64,000 bases of DNA from NCBI GenBank assembly GCA_947311845.1, contig CAMZMU010000027.1, forward strand, positions 78,158,825 through 78,222,824. Direction: 5' to 3'. Below, one piece after another: positions 23,443-34,504 of the stretch (the stretch's first letter is position 1; each line of letters begins with the position of its first letter). The notes below the pieces were generated by a model, which saw nothing but the letters and a program-made list of their open reading frames with translations, was not told where the DNA came from and made no database searches. Made by a program: the position numbers and the translations under genes. Source of the DNA: Poa pratensis. Its lineage: Eukaryota > Streptophyta > Magnoliopsida > Poales > Poaceae.

Positions 23443-23576
23443 GGTAGCGCATACATACATACCTAGAACGAAGACCGGAGATTTTCCGACGGAGAAAGGC
23501 AGTCGATCTGGAGTTGTGGACGATGGATGATCTCTTCCGTTCCGTTTGTGCAGGTTCCTGTGGTGGGCGGTGGGGA

Positions 23577-23585
23577 ATTATATAG
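23577..23585 (-). promoter_or_regulatory. Probable TATA box of GRP1
   Basis: The minus strand reads CCTATATAATTCC in a GC-rich context. It lies about 30 bases before the presumed start of the leader exon (about 23550) and about 115 bases before the leader-intron donor. Position and sequence fit a core promoter, but no transcript start was seen. Confidence 0.6.
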
Positions 23586-23599
23586 GAGGCGATGGATTC

Positions 23600-25349
23600 G
23601 CGCTTGCTCCGGTCTGCCGGCGCGGAGTTATTCGTGGCACGTGGTGAGGGTGGATGGATAGGCTTGACATTCGTACACGGAGTCGCTGACACGTGGGGCC
23701 CCGGGGCTCAGGCAGACGCGGGGCAAGCATGTCGACCGTCGTGGGACGCTGCAAGAAAGCAACGCGGCGAAGGAACCCCCACTTTACTTTGGAAGGATAT
23801 TTATTTATTTATCCCTCGCGTTGAAACGACGACGCGTGTCATGTGGGTCCTTTCTGGCCAGGATCACTCATGAGGATAGATGTGGGTCATATCGCAGGGA
23901 CATGGGCGAGTCTATGCATAGGAACGGGGCCAGTGGAGGGAGGAAAGACCGGCGGAGCGCTGCCAGCGAGCCGGCCAGAGGGCATGGCCTGGAGCGGTGC
24001 GAAACCTTGATGTATGCGTTTATTATCCCGATTCGATAAGAGCTGGAAGATGAAGCCATGTTCAGGTTGGCTTTGGATGGAAAAAATAGATCGAAGCCGC
24101 ATGAAAAATGAACAGGGGAGAGGCTCAACAGGGGAGATGGATCCAAGTCAAATAGGTTCATACGGGTATTTGGGTCATTGAATGTGGGTCCAATCTATCA
24201 GGGCAAATAATCAACTACCAAAGTACGTAATGACAAAAAAAGAGGGCAAACTAAACAAGGGCAAATAGGATTGTCCCTAAGTAAAGCGGGGCTAATGATC
24301 AAATGCCCCCGCTAGGGATGCAACGCTTCAACCGATCTCTCCTGGGTCGGCCAAGTAACTTGCTCGCCTGCACTAGTTCGAACTTTTATTTCGCTCGTCT
24401 TCTCCACTTTTTCTGTGCAAGAAAAACATTCATTTTTTTGAATTTATTTGTGAACTTATTTTTAATGTAAACATTTATATTAAACTTTTAGTTACCTTGA
24501 ACTTATTTTAATATACTATAGCCTATATGAGTAACATATTCTATTAGTTAGACAACATATATAGTCAACCAATAACGTCCGAACAATATTTTGTTATATA
24601 ATTGTAATGTATATCACTGCAAAGTTTGCTTGTGCTAAATTTAAATTTTATGGTTTATTAAAAGTTACCACATTATAGTGTATACATATGTTGTGTATGT
24701 TTGTTCGTGTATATATTTTCATATCCTTAAATACGATGAAGGAGACTTCAAAGCGTACAAGATTTGAAAAAATGTCTTACTAGTGTTTTAGTGTGTCATT
24801 AAGTAAGCATAATTGTAGAGACTTCTAAACTATGAATTGAATAGTTGGCTAATGAATCAAGTTGGGCTTAGTAATAGGTTGAGGACATGTGCATGCTCTA
24901 AGTTGGTATTGAATAAAAAAACTTATATTAATCATTGATGTACACTAATACCCCATTTCCAAAAGACCTACTCACTACTCGTAGTGCGTGTTTGGCTCAT
25001 AAAGCAAAAGTAGGTACGCTGCATGAAAACGGAATCTTTTAGGCGACACGGTGTTTGGTTATCTACGAGCCACGAAATTTTGCATCGTCCGATACTTAAA
25101 ATACCCCTGGGCCTGGCCCTAAAGAAACGCCCGATTCCGCCGTTTCCACTCATGCAGCCTCACATGCAGGCAGCGCACAACACGAGGCATGGAAGGTGTC
25201 AGGGAATATTGCATGCCTCTCTCACACCGTATGCAGCACGCCACCACACCAAATGTCATGCATGCAGTCTGCGTGCCAATCTACCAAACCCCACCTAGTT
25301 TCATACGAGCTCTCAAATCTACACGGCATTTAGTTTCAACTAGGCCGGG
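23600..25349. other. GRP1 upstream region and AT-rich intergenic DNA
   Basis: 23600-24050 is GC-rich promoter-proximal sequence. 24400-24960 is very AT-rich with no coding signal. From about 24980 to the retroelement border there are Tourist-like words: GCGTGTTTGG near 24986 and GTGTTTGGTTATCT near 25051. The other side of the retroelement has AGATAACCAAACAGCCCC near 45343. The outer LTR element may therefore have landed in a MITE-like element of about 450 bp. No gene is called. Confidence 0.45.
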
Positions 25350-25354
25350 CCAGG

Positions 25355-26753
25355 TGATGTCTACGCACGATTCTATTCTTGTAGACAGTGTTGGGCCTCC
25401 AAGTGCAGAGGTTTGTAGAACAGCAGCAAGTTTTCCTTAAGTGAATCACCCAAGGTTTATCGAACTCAGAGAGGTAGAGGTCAAAGATATCCCTCTCAAG
25501 CAACCCTGCAATTAAGATACAAGAAGTCTCTTGTGTCCCCAACACACCTAATGCACTTGGAAGATGTATAGGTGCACTAGTTCGACGAAGAGATATTAAA
25601 ATACGAGTGATATGGATGATTATAAATAGTAATTGCAATCTGAAATAAAAATGGCAGCAAGCAAACATGTAGCAGAACTGGTTGTAAACGGTGTTTCAAT
25701 GCTTAGAAACAAGGCCTAGGGATCATATTTTCACAAGTGGACACTCTCAACAATAATAATATAATTGAATACATAGATATTTCCTCTTCACTATGCTACT
25801 CTGAATTATTCTCTCGTTGGATAACGAACACCAATCCACTGCGTAGGGCTATAAAAGCACACCTTAAAGTCGCATTCCACATCTAGGGAACCCCACACTG
25901 TCAACTTGAGCGCCCTAAAATAGTAATAGACAAACACCACAATTTCATAGAGACATCCAACACAAATAATAACTCATGATAAATATTCCTGTAATCTTTA
26001 GCCTAAGAGCCACACACGGTGCACACACTGTCAACTTCGCACCGTGGGACAAAGATGACTCCAGAGTTTACATTAATAAAACCACTTGAGTACCATATAA
26101 GATAATGAAGAGTAACATCTATGGATTCAACTAGATTACAAAGTTCATGATCACATAAAGATCACACCATGGGAGAGAGAGATAAACCACATAGCTACCG
26201 GTAGAGCCCTCAGCCCCGATGAAGAACTACTCCCTCCTCATCATGGGAGGCAGCAACGGCGATGAAGATGGCGGTGGCATCGATGGAGATGGCTCCGGGG
26301 GCAATTCCTCGTCCCGGCAGGGTGCCTAAGCAGAGACTTCTGTCCCCCGAATTAGAGTTTTTGGTGGCGGCGGAGCTACGGAACTCTTCTGGAGAAATTG
26401 TCGATCCTTTTAGGGTTTTCACCGCGGAGGCAATATATAGTCCAAAGGGCGTCGCGAGGCGGTGCACGAGGTGGCCACACCACCCCCCGGCGCCGCCCCC
26501 CTCCAGGCCGCGCGAGGGCATGGTGTGGAGGTTGTGGGCCTCCGCTGGACTTGCCCTTCTGGCTCCGTGGGTCTTCTGACGAAATAGAATTTCTGTAATT
26601 TTTCTGGATTTTTCCAAGCACTTTGGGTTTCGGGCCTTTTCTGCAATACACAGACATAATAAACAGAAACTGGCACTGTGGCATCTTGTTAATAGGTTAG
26701 TCCAATAAATGCATAAAAATGCTATGAAGTGTATATAAAACATGTAATAATTG
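25355..26753 (-). repeat. 3' LTR of the outer element, larger piece
   Basis: Starts TGATGTCTACGCACG (complement of the LTR end) and is interrupted at the AATTG target site at 26749-26753. It continues at 40159-40211. The uninterrupted length would be about 1452 bp, against 1448 for the other LTR. Confidence 0.93.
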
Positions 26754-27281
26754 TGTTGGGGATATACCAACTAGGGGTATCACTAGCATGGATCAATCCG
26801 GCTAGTTCAGGGTGGACCGCAGTGGTGGTGAAGGCTTTGCCTGCCGGGCGGCCCAGATAGCTGACGACCAAGGAAGGCGGATGCCGGCAGCCTGGAAGCT
26901 CAAGACCGAAGCCCATGAAGCCACCAAGACCAAGACGGAAGGCGGCAGACTTGCCGGCTAGGTTTAGGATTCTGTATGCTTGCCGGATACGCAATCACCT
27001 TGTAACCCTAGGTCCAGCCGCCTATATAAGCTGGACCACGGGAAGCCTTTAGGGCAACCAATCGATACTCTCATACAATCAACCTCATTGTAACCTGTAC
27101 CTCGGCTATTTGCCTCATAGTGAATTATAGCAGCACGTAGGGTTCCGCCACCGCCGCGGAGCCTGATGCTGGGTAAACTGTCGTGTACAATCCCGACCTC
27201 GACGACGTTCACCTTCTTGCCCTACGTTCACCCTCGGCTAGCAGGACCCCGTCTCCTATCTCAGATGCCGATACGACGACA
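26754..27281 (+). repeat. 5' LTR of the Tat element
   Basis: 528 bp, from TGTTGGGGATATACC to GATACGACGACA. A TATA box (CCTATATAAGCTGG) is at 27021-27034, dividing U3 from R. Confidence 0.96.
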
Positions 27282-30100
27282 GTTGGCGCCCACCGTGGGG
27301 CCTAAGGCGTCAGGCGTCACGTTCCAGGCGGGAACCCTAGGCGGCATCGGCGAAACAATCGCCGTCGGCCGCGCCGTTCGCTACGGCGACAACCACTACA
27401 TCAGCTGCGACGAGTCCTACATCCCCGCAGACGACTACATTGTCGGATGCGGAGTTGTGCCGTTTGGCGGCGTCGATGTATTCATCGGCTACACTTCTGA
27501 GGCGTATGGGTTGCCGCGAATTTATTCGCCATCCCACCCGCCCTACAATCAAGACGGATCTGAGTTTGCCTCCTCTGAGGAGTCCGCAGATTCAGATCTA
27601 CACTTTGTCGGCATGACGGGACTGGGATCAACTCCCAGCCCAACAGTCAAGATCCCGAATCTATTCTTCCTGCACTCCAGGATGATGCGATGTCGGATGC
27701 CGGATCCAGATCTACCGTTCACGTCAACGTAGATTCTGACTCCGAAGAAGATTCTGCAAGCATGTTTGAGCAACGGGTCAAGCAGTGTTTCAGTACACCT
27801 GAGCCTCCGCCTTCTGAGGCGGCTACGGGCTCCTCCGTCAACATGCAGCAGGTTTTCGTGGCGGATGTCACCGGTGCAGCCTCAGCACAGGCGGCGGCAA
27901 CTGACGCCGCCAACCTGGGGACCCCGGCAACCGATCCACTGTTTCCAGAGCCTCCTGGGGCTCCAAAGAAGAGGATTCTAGAAAAGGCGAGCCCAGCAAG
28001 ATAGGGAACATGGCGGCCCTGGCGGAAGTTCTGCACACGCCGGTGACCGACAAAACCAATCCGGCTGATTTGGAGAAACTTCGAAACACCTTGGTGGAGC
28101 AAACTGAGTACCTCAAAAGCAAGCAAGCAGAGGTCCAGGCCTCCTCGACGAAGCCAAGGAGGAAAACGCCAAGATAACCGCCAAGTTAGACCCCAAGCGC
28201 AATCTTTTCACCACTACTCCATTGCCCAAGCCGGCAGGACCTGTGGCGAGAAAGAAAAGCAAGAAAGGCAGGGATCCTGACAACTTCAAATCCCCTGCCC
28301 AAAAGCTTGGTTTCGAGTGGGCTACAGCGCCGCAGCGTAAGGACAAGAACGGGGACATCATCCTCGCCACCCCTGTCCTCAACACTGCAGCCGCCTTAGA
28401 CATCCTCAACAATGATGACTATGACAAGGACGAGAAGATTTACTACGCATCGATCCTTGCTCACAAAGCTCTAGAGCAGCAGGCCCGTGCTGATTCTCGC
28501 GCCGACATGGCGGACGCAAGAGGAGGAAAGTTGGAATCCAAATCCAACGCTTGCAAAGCTGCGGCCGGTGGCAACCCGAAGATCCGTCCGGCTCCAGTAG
28601 CCACGGAAAAGGGAAAGACAAGGAGAAGGACCCACGCAAGTCACCACCTCCCAAAAGGCAGCGTGACGAGGCGTCCAGAACCGGCAACAGGCGCAAGGCC
28701 TCACCCCTCCGCCTAGGCGGGATGAAGGCGGAAGCAGGGGCAGCAAGCAGCCGCCAAGGAGTGGCGGCAATCGCGACAACGCCCCGCCGCCAAGAAGAAG
28801 CAGGGACCGCACAGTCCCCACCACCAGTGCCCAGGCACGAAGGTGGAAGCCGGGGCACAACAACGAGCCTAGGCACAGCCGGGCAGCGCAGGACGAGCCT
28901 CATGCCGATAGATCTGGCAAACAGCTCAGTCCGCAAGACGCACGACATCGTCTCAATGACATCAAGGCTGGAAAGCAGGATGCCTACCTAGGACCTGAGT
29001 GCTTTGGCCCAGCCATCCGCAACGTTCAAGTACCCGAGACATGACATCAGTGTCAAAAACTCATCAAAGGTACAATGGAGCGGACAAGCCAAACTCATGG
29101 TTGTCGGACTACGCTGGCAGTTGAAATTGCCGGGGCAATGGCCTCGTCGCCGCACGCTTCCTTCCCCTCATGCTGAGGGGACAGCCCGAAGCTGGATCGA
29201 AAACTTGCCGGAGAAAAGCATTCATAGCTGGCATGACATGGAAAAGGTGTTCACGCAGCACTTCCAAGGCACGTACAAGCGACCCAATACATACACAGAT
29301 TTGGTTCGTTGCGTGCAAAAGCCAGATGAAACAGCTACAAGCTTCTTGGCAAGGTGGATTCAGACAAGGCAAGCTGCGAGAACGTAGACGACAATCAAGC
29401 AATCCATGCCTTCACCACAGGCCTCCTGAAGGGCTCAAGTCTCAGACATAAGCTCGTACGCATGCAGGTCAAGGATCTCGGAGTCATGCTCGAAGTAGCA
29501 GCCATGTACGCACAGGCGGATGATGATGCACGCGATGGAGATGGCGCACATGACATGGCGCCAAGCAGGCGAGCAAGTCACAAACGCAAGGCTCCCCAGG
29601 ACGACAAAGCCGGACCGTCAAACGAGGTCGCCGCCGCCTTCGAAGGCAAAGGCGGCAACCGCAAGTGGAAAGGAAAGGGTAAAGATGGCGGCTCCAGCAA
29701 GCAACGCCTGACATACGATCAGGCAAAAGCCTTGCCCTGCCCAATCCACGCGTCCTTAGGCAAAGTTAACCACACATTAGGGGAATGCCGGTTCATGGAG
29801 GACTTCAAGAAGGACCCCGAGGTTGGCTGGAAGCAAAAAAGAGCAAAAAGGCTGAGAAGACAAAGAAAAGACGATGATGGGGCAATTTCCATGTCCGAGG
29901 ATGAGGAACCCAAGCTGGTGCGCAAAGAAAAGAAATACCCCAAGGTACATGGCCAATTGGTGTGCTTCTTGGCACTCCTTCGGCAAAGAAGAAAAGGCGG
30001 AGATGCGCGAGCTAAACGCCACAGTGCCAGATGTTCCCCAGTATTAGACTGGTCAGAGGAGCCAATCACTTGGGATAGAGATGATCACCCAGATCACGTA
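27265..30100 (+). pseudogene. gag region of the Tat element
   Basis: Several frames carry it in turn: about 27265-27732, 27690-28004, 28222-28716, 29004-29387 and 29354-30100. The first parts are low-complexity, acidic and Pro/Ala-rich. At 29004-29450 is the retrotransposon gag domain (ARSWIENLPEKSIHSW, then QHFQGTYKRP and KPDETATSFLARW). A Lys-rich tail contains CPIHASLGKVNHTLGEC, the zinc-knuckle-like motif of this lineage. At least four frame breaks disable it. Confidence 0.85.
27284..27301 (+). promoter_or_regulatory. Primer-binding site of the Tat element
   Basis: TGGCGCCCACCGTGGGGC begins two bases after the 5' LTR. TGG pairs with the CCA end of a tRNA; this PBS form is common in plant Ty3-gypsy elements. 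I do not assign the tRNA. Confidence 0.85.
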
Positions 30101-30111
30101 CCTCACCCCGG

Positions 30112-33100
30112 CAAATACGCCCTTGTCGTCGACCCAATTGTCGATAACTTCAGACTCACCAAGGTGTTGATGGACGGCGGCAGCAGCCTCAACATCATCT
30201 ACGCGGACACCTGAAGCGCATGAACTTGTCGGAAAGCCAGCTTGACTACAGCAAAGTCAAGTTTCATGGCATCGTTCCGGGAAAGCAAGCCAAGTCAATG
30301 GGAAGCATCAAACTGGAGGTTACTTTCGGACCTGAGACAAACTACCGCTCGGAGCATCTCAGGTTTGAAGTAGTCCCCTTCAAGAGTGCCTACCACGCCA
30401 TCTTTGGACGGCCAGCTTTCGCCAAGTTCATGGCTCGGCCGTGTTACATCTACAGCAAGCTGAAGATGCCGGGACCCAACGGTACAATCACCGTCAGTGG
30501 CAACTTCAAGAAAGCAAAGGAGTGCGAGCGTGGCAACGCCGCCTTCGCTGAGGCAGTCCTCCATGCAGAGGAATTAGCCATGTTGAAAAAGGAGCTTGAT
30601 ACGTCGCAGCTGCCGGAGGATGTAAAGACCGCAGAGCCCAAAACACTTTCAAGGCGTCCGAAGACACAAAGAAGGCGGACCTGGTCCCAGGTGACAGCTC
30701 CAAGCAAGTCACCATAGGGGCAGGCCTGGACGACAAATAGGAAAGCGCGCTCGTCAGGTTCCTCCGTGAGAATCAGGACATCTTTGCATGGTCGTCAGCC
30801 GACATGCCAGGTGTCCCGAGGGAACTTGCCGAGCACTCTCTTAACGTCTATGAAGGAGCCAAGCCAGTAAAGCAAGGAATAAGGCGCTACGGTGAGAAGA
30901 AGCGGACAGCAATAGGGAAGGAGATCATCAAGTTGCAAGAAGCCAAGTTCATTAGGGAGGTAGTACACACTGATTGGTTGGCAAATCCTGTAATGGTTCC
31001 AAAACCTAATAAGGAAATGAGAATGTGCATTGATTATACCGGTTTGAACAAGTGCTGTCCTAAGGACCACTTTGCTTTACCTCGTATAGATCAGGTCATA
31101 GACTCCACAGCCGGCTCCGAGCTGCTGTGCTTTTTGGATGCGTACTCCGGGTACCACCAAATCAAAATGCGAGAATCCGACCAAATCAAAACATCGTTCA
31201 CTACGCCCTACGGGACCTTCTGCTACATCACGATGCCCTTCGGTCTAAAAAATGCCGGCGCAACGTATCAGCGGTGTATGCAAAGATGCCTTCACGAGCA
31301 AATTGGCCGCAATGTTCACGTCTATGTTGACGACATTGCCGTCATGTCAAGAAAGAAGGCAGATTTGCTTGACGATTTGAGAGAAACCTTTGATAGCCTC
31401 CGGGTATATAGGATGAAGCTCAACCCGAAAAAATGCGTCTTCGGGGTTCCTGCCGGCAAATTGCTTGGCTTTATCGTTTCCGAACGAGGAATAGAGGTAA
31501 ATCCAGAAAAAATCAGAGCGATCCTCAACATATCCAGGCCCAAGGACCTGAAGGACGTGCAGCGACTTGCCGGCTCGGCGGCTGCCGTCAGTCGTTTCAT
31601 TAGCCGTCTTGGTGAGAAGGCACTGCCTCTCTACCGGCTTCTGAAGAAATCCGACAACTTTGAATGGACAGACGAAGCAGACGCCGCCTTGCAGCAGCTC
31701 AAGGACGCGTTAACGTCTGCTCCAATCTTGGCAGCTCCTCGAACGCAGGAACCAATGCTGCTTTACATCGCGGCAACTAACTTGGTTGTTAGCGTGGTCC
31801 TGGTTGTGGAACGCAAGACGGAAAATCAGACTTGCCGGAACAACGTCCGGTTTACTTCATCAGTGAAGTATTTTCCGCCTCAAAACAGCGTTATCCGCAT
31901 TACCAGAAGCTGGTCTACGGTGTTTTCTACGCCGCCAGAAAGTTAAGGCACTATTTCCAGGAGCATTCAATCACGGTTGTGAGCAAGGCACCTCTGGGGG
32001 ATATCATCAATAATACAGATGACAGGCCGCGTTGCCAAATGGGGCATCGAACTTGCCGCCTTCGACATCACGTATAAACCCAGAACGGCCATTAAATCTC
32101 AAGCCTTAGCAGACTTTGTAGCAGATTGGACGGAGGCCATGGACGAAGTACCTCTCCCTGAAGACGCATATTGGATCATGCACTTTGATGGATCAAAAAT
32201 GCTTCAGGGCTCGGGGGCTGGCATTGTTTTAAGAAACCCTCAAGGAGACAAGCTTAGTTATGTGTTACAAATTCACTTCAAGGCAACTAATAATGTTGCT
32301 GAATACGAAGCTCTCCTTCATGGTCTACACATTGCCAAGGAACTAGGCGTCCAGCGTGTCCTCTGCTACGGAGATTCAGACTTGGTGGCGCAACAGATAC
32401 GTGGTACTTGGGACACAAAGAGCGAGACAATGGCGGCATATCGAGCTACCGTTGACGAATTCGCCAAATGTTTCCTAGGCTACGAGGTCCGCCACATCCC
32501 AAGCTCAAAATGAGGCGGCAGATACACTTGCCAGAATGGGGTCTGAACGCAAAAAGGTACCAAAAGATGTTTTCCTGGAACACCTGCACAAGCCGTCAAT
32601 AAAAGGAGCAGACCTCCTTGACCCAGAGTCGGCAGAACCAGTTGAAGATGCTAGCTATGCCGTCTACCTGGTAAAGCCGGATTGGACGACGCCATATTTG
32701 GACTTCCTGATCAATCAGGAGTTGCCGGACGATGAGGTTTTGAAAAGGCAAATCATAAGAAGAGCCAAGGCATTCACAATAATCAAAGGCGAATTGTACA
32801 AACGTAGCACCACTGGTGTTTACCAACGTTGCATTTCGCCCGAAGAAGGCAGAGAACTGTTGGATGAGATACATGCTGGCGTGTGTGGACATCACGCTTC
32901 CTCACGCGCCCTTGTTTCAAAAGCCTTCCGACAAGGTTTCTACTGGTTGACAGCCAAGCAAGATGCAGAGGACATCGTCAAAAGATGCAGGGGCTGCCAA
33001 CTTTATGCCAGACAATCACACATGCCGGCTCAGGAGCTTAAAACAATACCCATCACATGGCCTTTCGCAGTCTGGGGCTTGGACATGGTTGGTCCGTTTA

Positions 33101-33850
33101 AACGGCGCCTGGTGGCTACACACATTTACTTGTGGCTGTAGACAAGTTCACCAAGTGGGTTGAAGCTAAGCCATCAAAAAGCTAGACGGTGCCACAGCCG
33201 CAAATTTTCTGTGGGGAATAATCTCTCGGTTCGGGGTGCCTCATAGCATTATCACCGATAACGGCACTAACTTGTCGCAAGGCGAAGTTGAGGAATACTG
33301 TTATAAGCATGGTATCCGCCTAGATCTTGCCTCAGTAGCACACCCGCAGGCAAACGGTCAAGTAGAGCGTACAAATGGTTTAGTCCTACAAGGCATCAAA
33401 CCACGTCTCGAAGTACCATTGCACAGAGCGGCTGGGGCTTGGGTGGATGAGTTGCAATCTGTCCTTTGGAGTTTACGCACAACTCCAAACAGATCAACCA
33501 AGTTCACTCCTTTCTTCTTAGTCTATGGCGCAGAAGCAGTGTTGCCACCGACATGATGTATGATTCTCCCAGAATTCAAGCCTACGTCCAGGAAGACGCA
33601 GAAGATGCAAGACAGGATGGCCTTGACCTACTTGATGAAGAACGAGATGTTGCTCTCGCACGATCCGCCATCTATCAGCAAAGTTTGAGGCGTTATCACA
33701 GCAGAAGAGTACGGCAACGAAGTTTTAGAGTTGGTGACCTGGTCCTCCGCCTAATCCAAGACAGGAAAGGCTTGCATAAGTTATCCCCGCCATGGGAAGG
33801 ACCTTTTGTGGTCAGTAAGGTGTTGCTCAATGGTCTTATTACTTGGTAGA
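30112..33850 (+). pseudogene. pol region of the Tat element: PR, RT, RNase H, aRNH, IN
   Basis: Aspartic protease with LMDGGSSLNI is at 30165-30215 and continues at 30220-30480. Reverse transcriptase is at about 30800-31600, with KEMRMCIDYTGLNK, FLDAYSGYHQI, MPFGLKNAGATYQR and the catalytic YVDDIAV. Ty3-type RNase H follows (31640-32080, frame breaks near 31830 and 32020). A second, archaeal-type RNase H is at 32160-32513 (MHFDGSKMLQGSGAG, NVAEYEALLHGL, YGDSDLV). The integrase has an HHCC-like zinc region (32860-33010), then core motifs GLDMVGPF, SIITDNGTN and ANGQVERTNG (33075-33390), with a frameshift near 33120-33230. The C-terminal part ends about 33849. Frame breaks make it non-functional. 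Confidence 0.92.
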
Positions 33851-34500
33851 CGCGCGAGACGGATACAAGAAGAAACGAGGTCGCAAGCGCAAGAGGAAGG
33901 TTGACGACAAGTACGAAGAAACCAAGCGACCTGGAACATTGAGCAGCTACGTCCTTTTTACACTTAGCAATTTCCACATTGTAATAAGTACTATATGATT
34001 ATGAAATAAAAGTCTGTGGTTTGCTCATTCAGTTTTGGGATCATGCCATCTTTTGTCTTTTCTCGCAATCATATATCTGTTGTCATAAAAGTTACCGAAC
34101 AAAATATTTTTGCTCCGCGCTAAGGTTCAAACTTTTTGACATTTGCCGTCTGCCGGCTAAAAAAGCAAACAATCTTTGCACCGCCTAATATGCTATCTGT
34201 CTGTTTGTGTGTGGGTCGCCTAGTAGTATGTCGTTGGCACCAACATGCTGGCTTTGGTCTCTGAGTCTAAATTAGTTGGTATTGCACCTGGTTGGCTCAG
34301 CTAAAGTAACTAAGATGAGGTTCCGCCAACATATGAAACAGCTAAACATAAACGAGATACATATTAAGGCGGGCCACTTAAATAAGCCTACCGCCAAGTG
34401 TAGCATAAAAGTTGGCCCAAATATTTACAAACCCAAAAATAAACAAGTTTTTTGCGTTAACAGATTAACGCAGTTTCTTGTGCTACCATTGCAGGAGAGG
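33850..34500. other. Non-coding spacer of the Tat element
   Basis: AT-rich stretch between integrase and the antisense ORF. It contains a poly(A)-signal-like AATAAA (34004) but no supported reading frame. Confidence 0.6.
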
Positions 34501-34504
34501 ACAT

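Larger units (their letters stand above)
21237..23462 (-). other. Leader (5' UTR) intron of GRP1, containing a 1 kb tandem duplication
   Basis: On the minus strand the donor is GTTCTAG/GTATGT (exon end at 23463) and the acceptor TTTTACAG/TTCAG (exon start 21236, 18 bases before the ATG). The leader exon therefore lies at 23463 to about 23550. The intron is unusually long because it holds two copies of a unit of about 1 kb, and one copy carries a SINE. Confidence 0.75.

Noticed and set aside
26210..26770. 186-codon minus-strand frame and similar at 44678-45142
   Set aside because: Both lie wholly inside the outer element's LTRs and are repeats of each other.
28406..28948. Minus-strand frames opposite gag of the Tat element
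   Set aside because: Shadows of GC-rich gag sequence; unlike the antisense frames at 34.5-37.9 kb they contain no domain.
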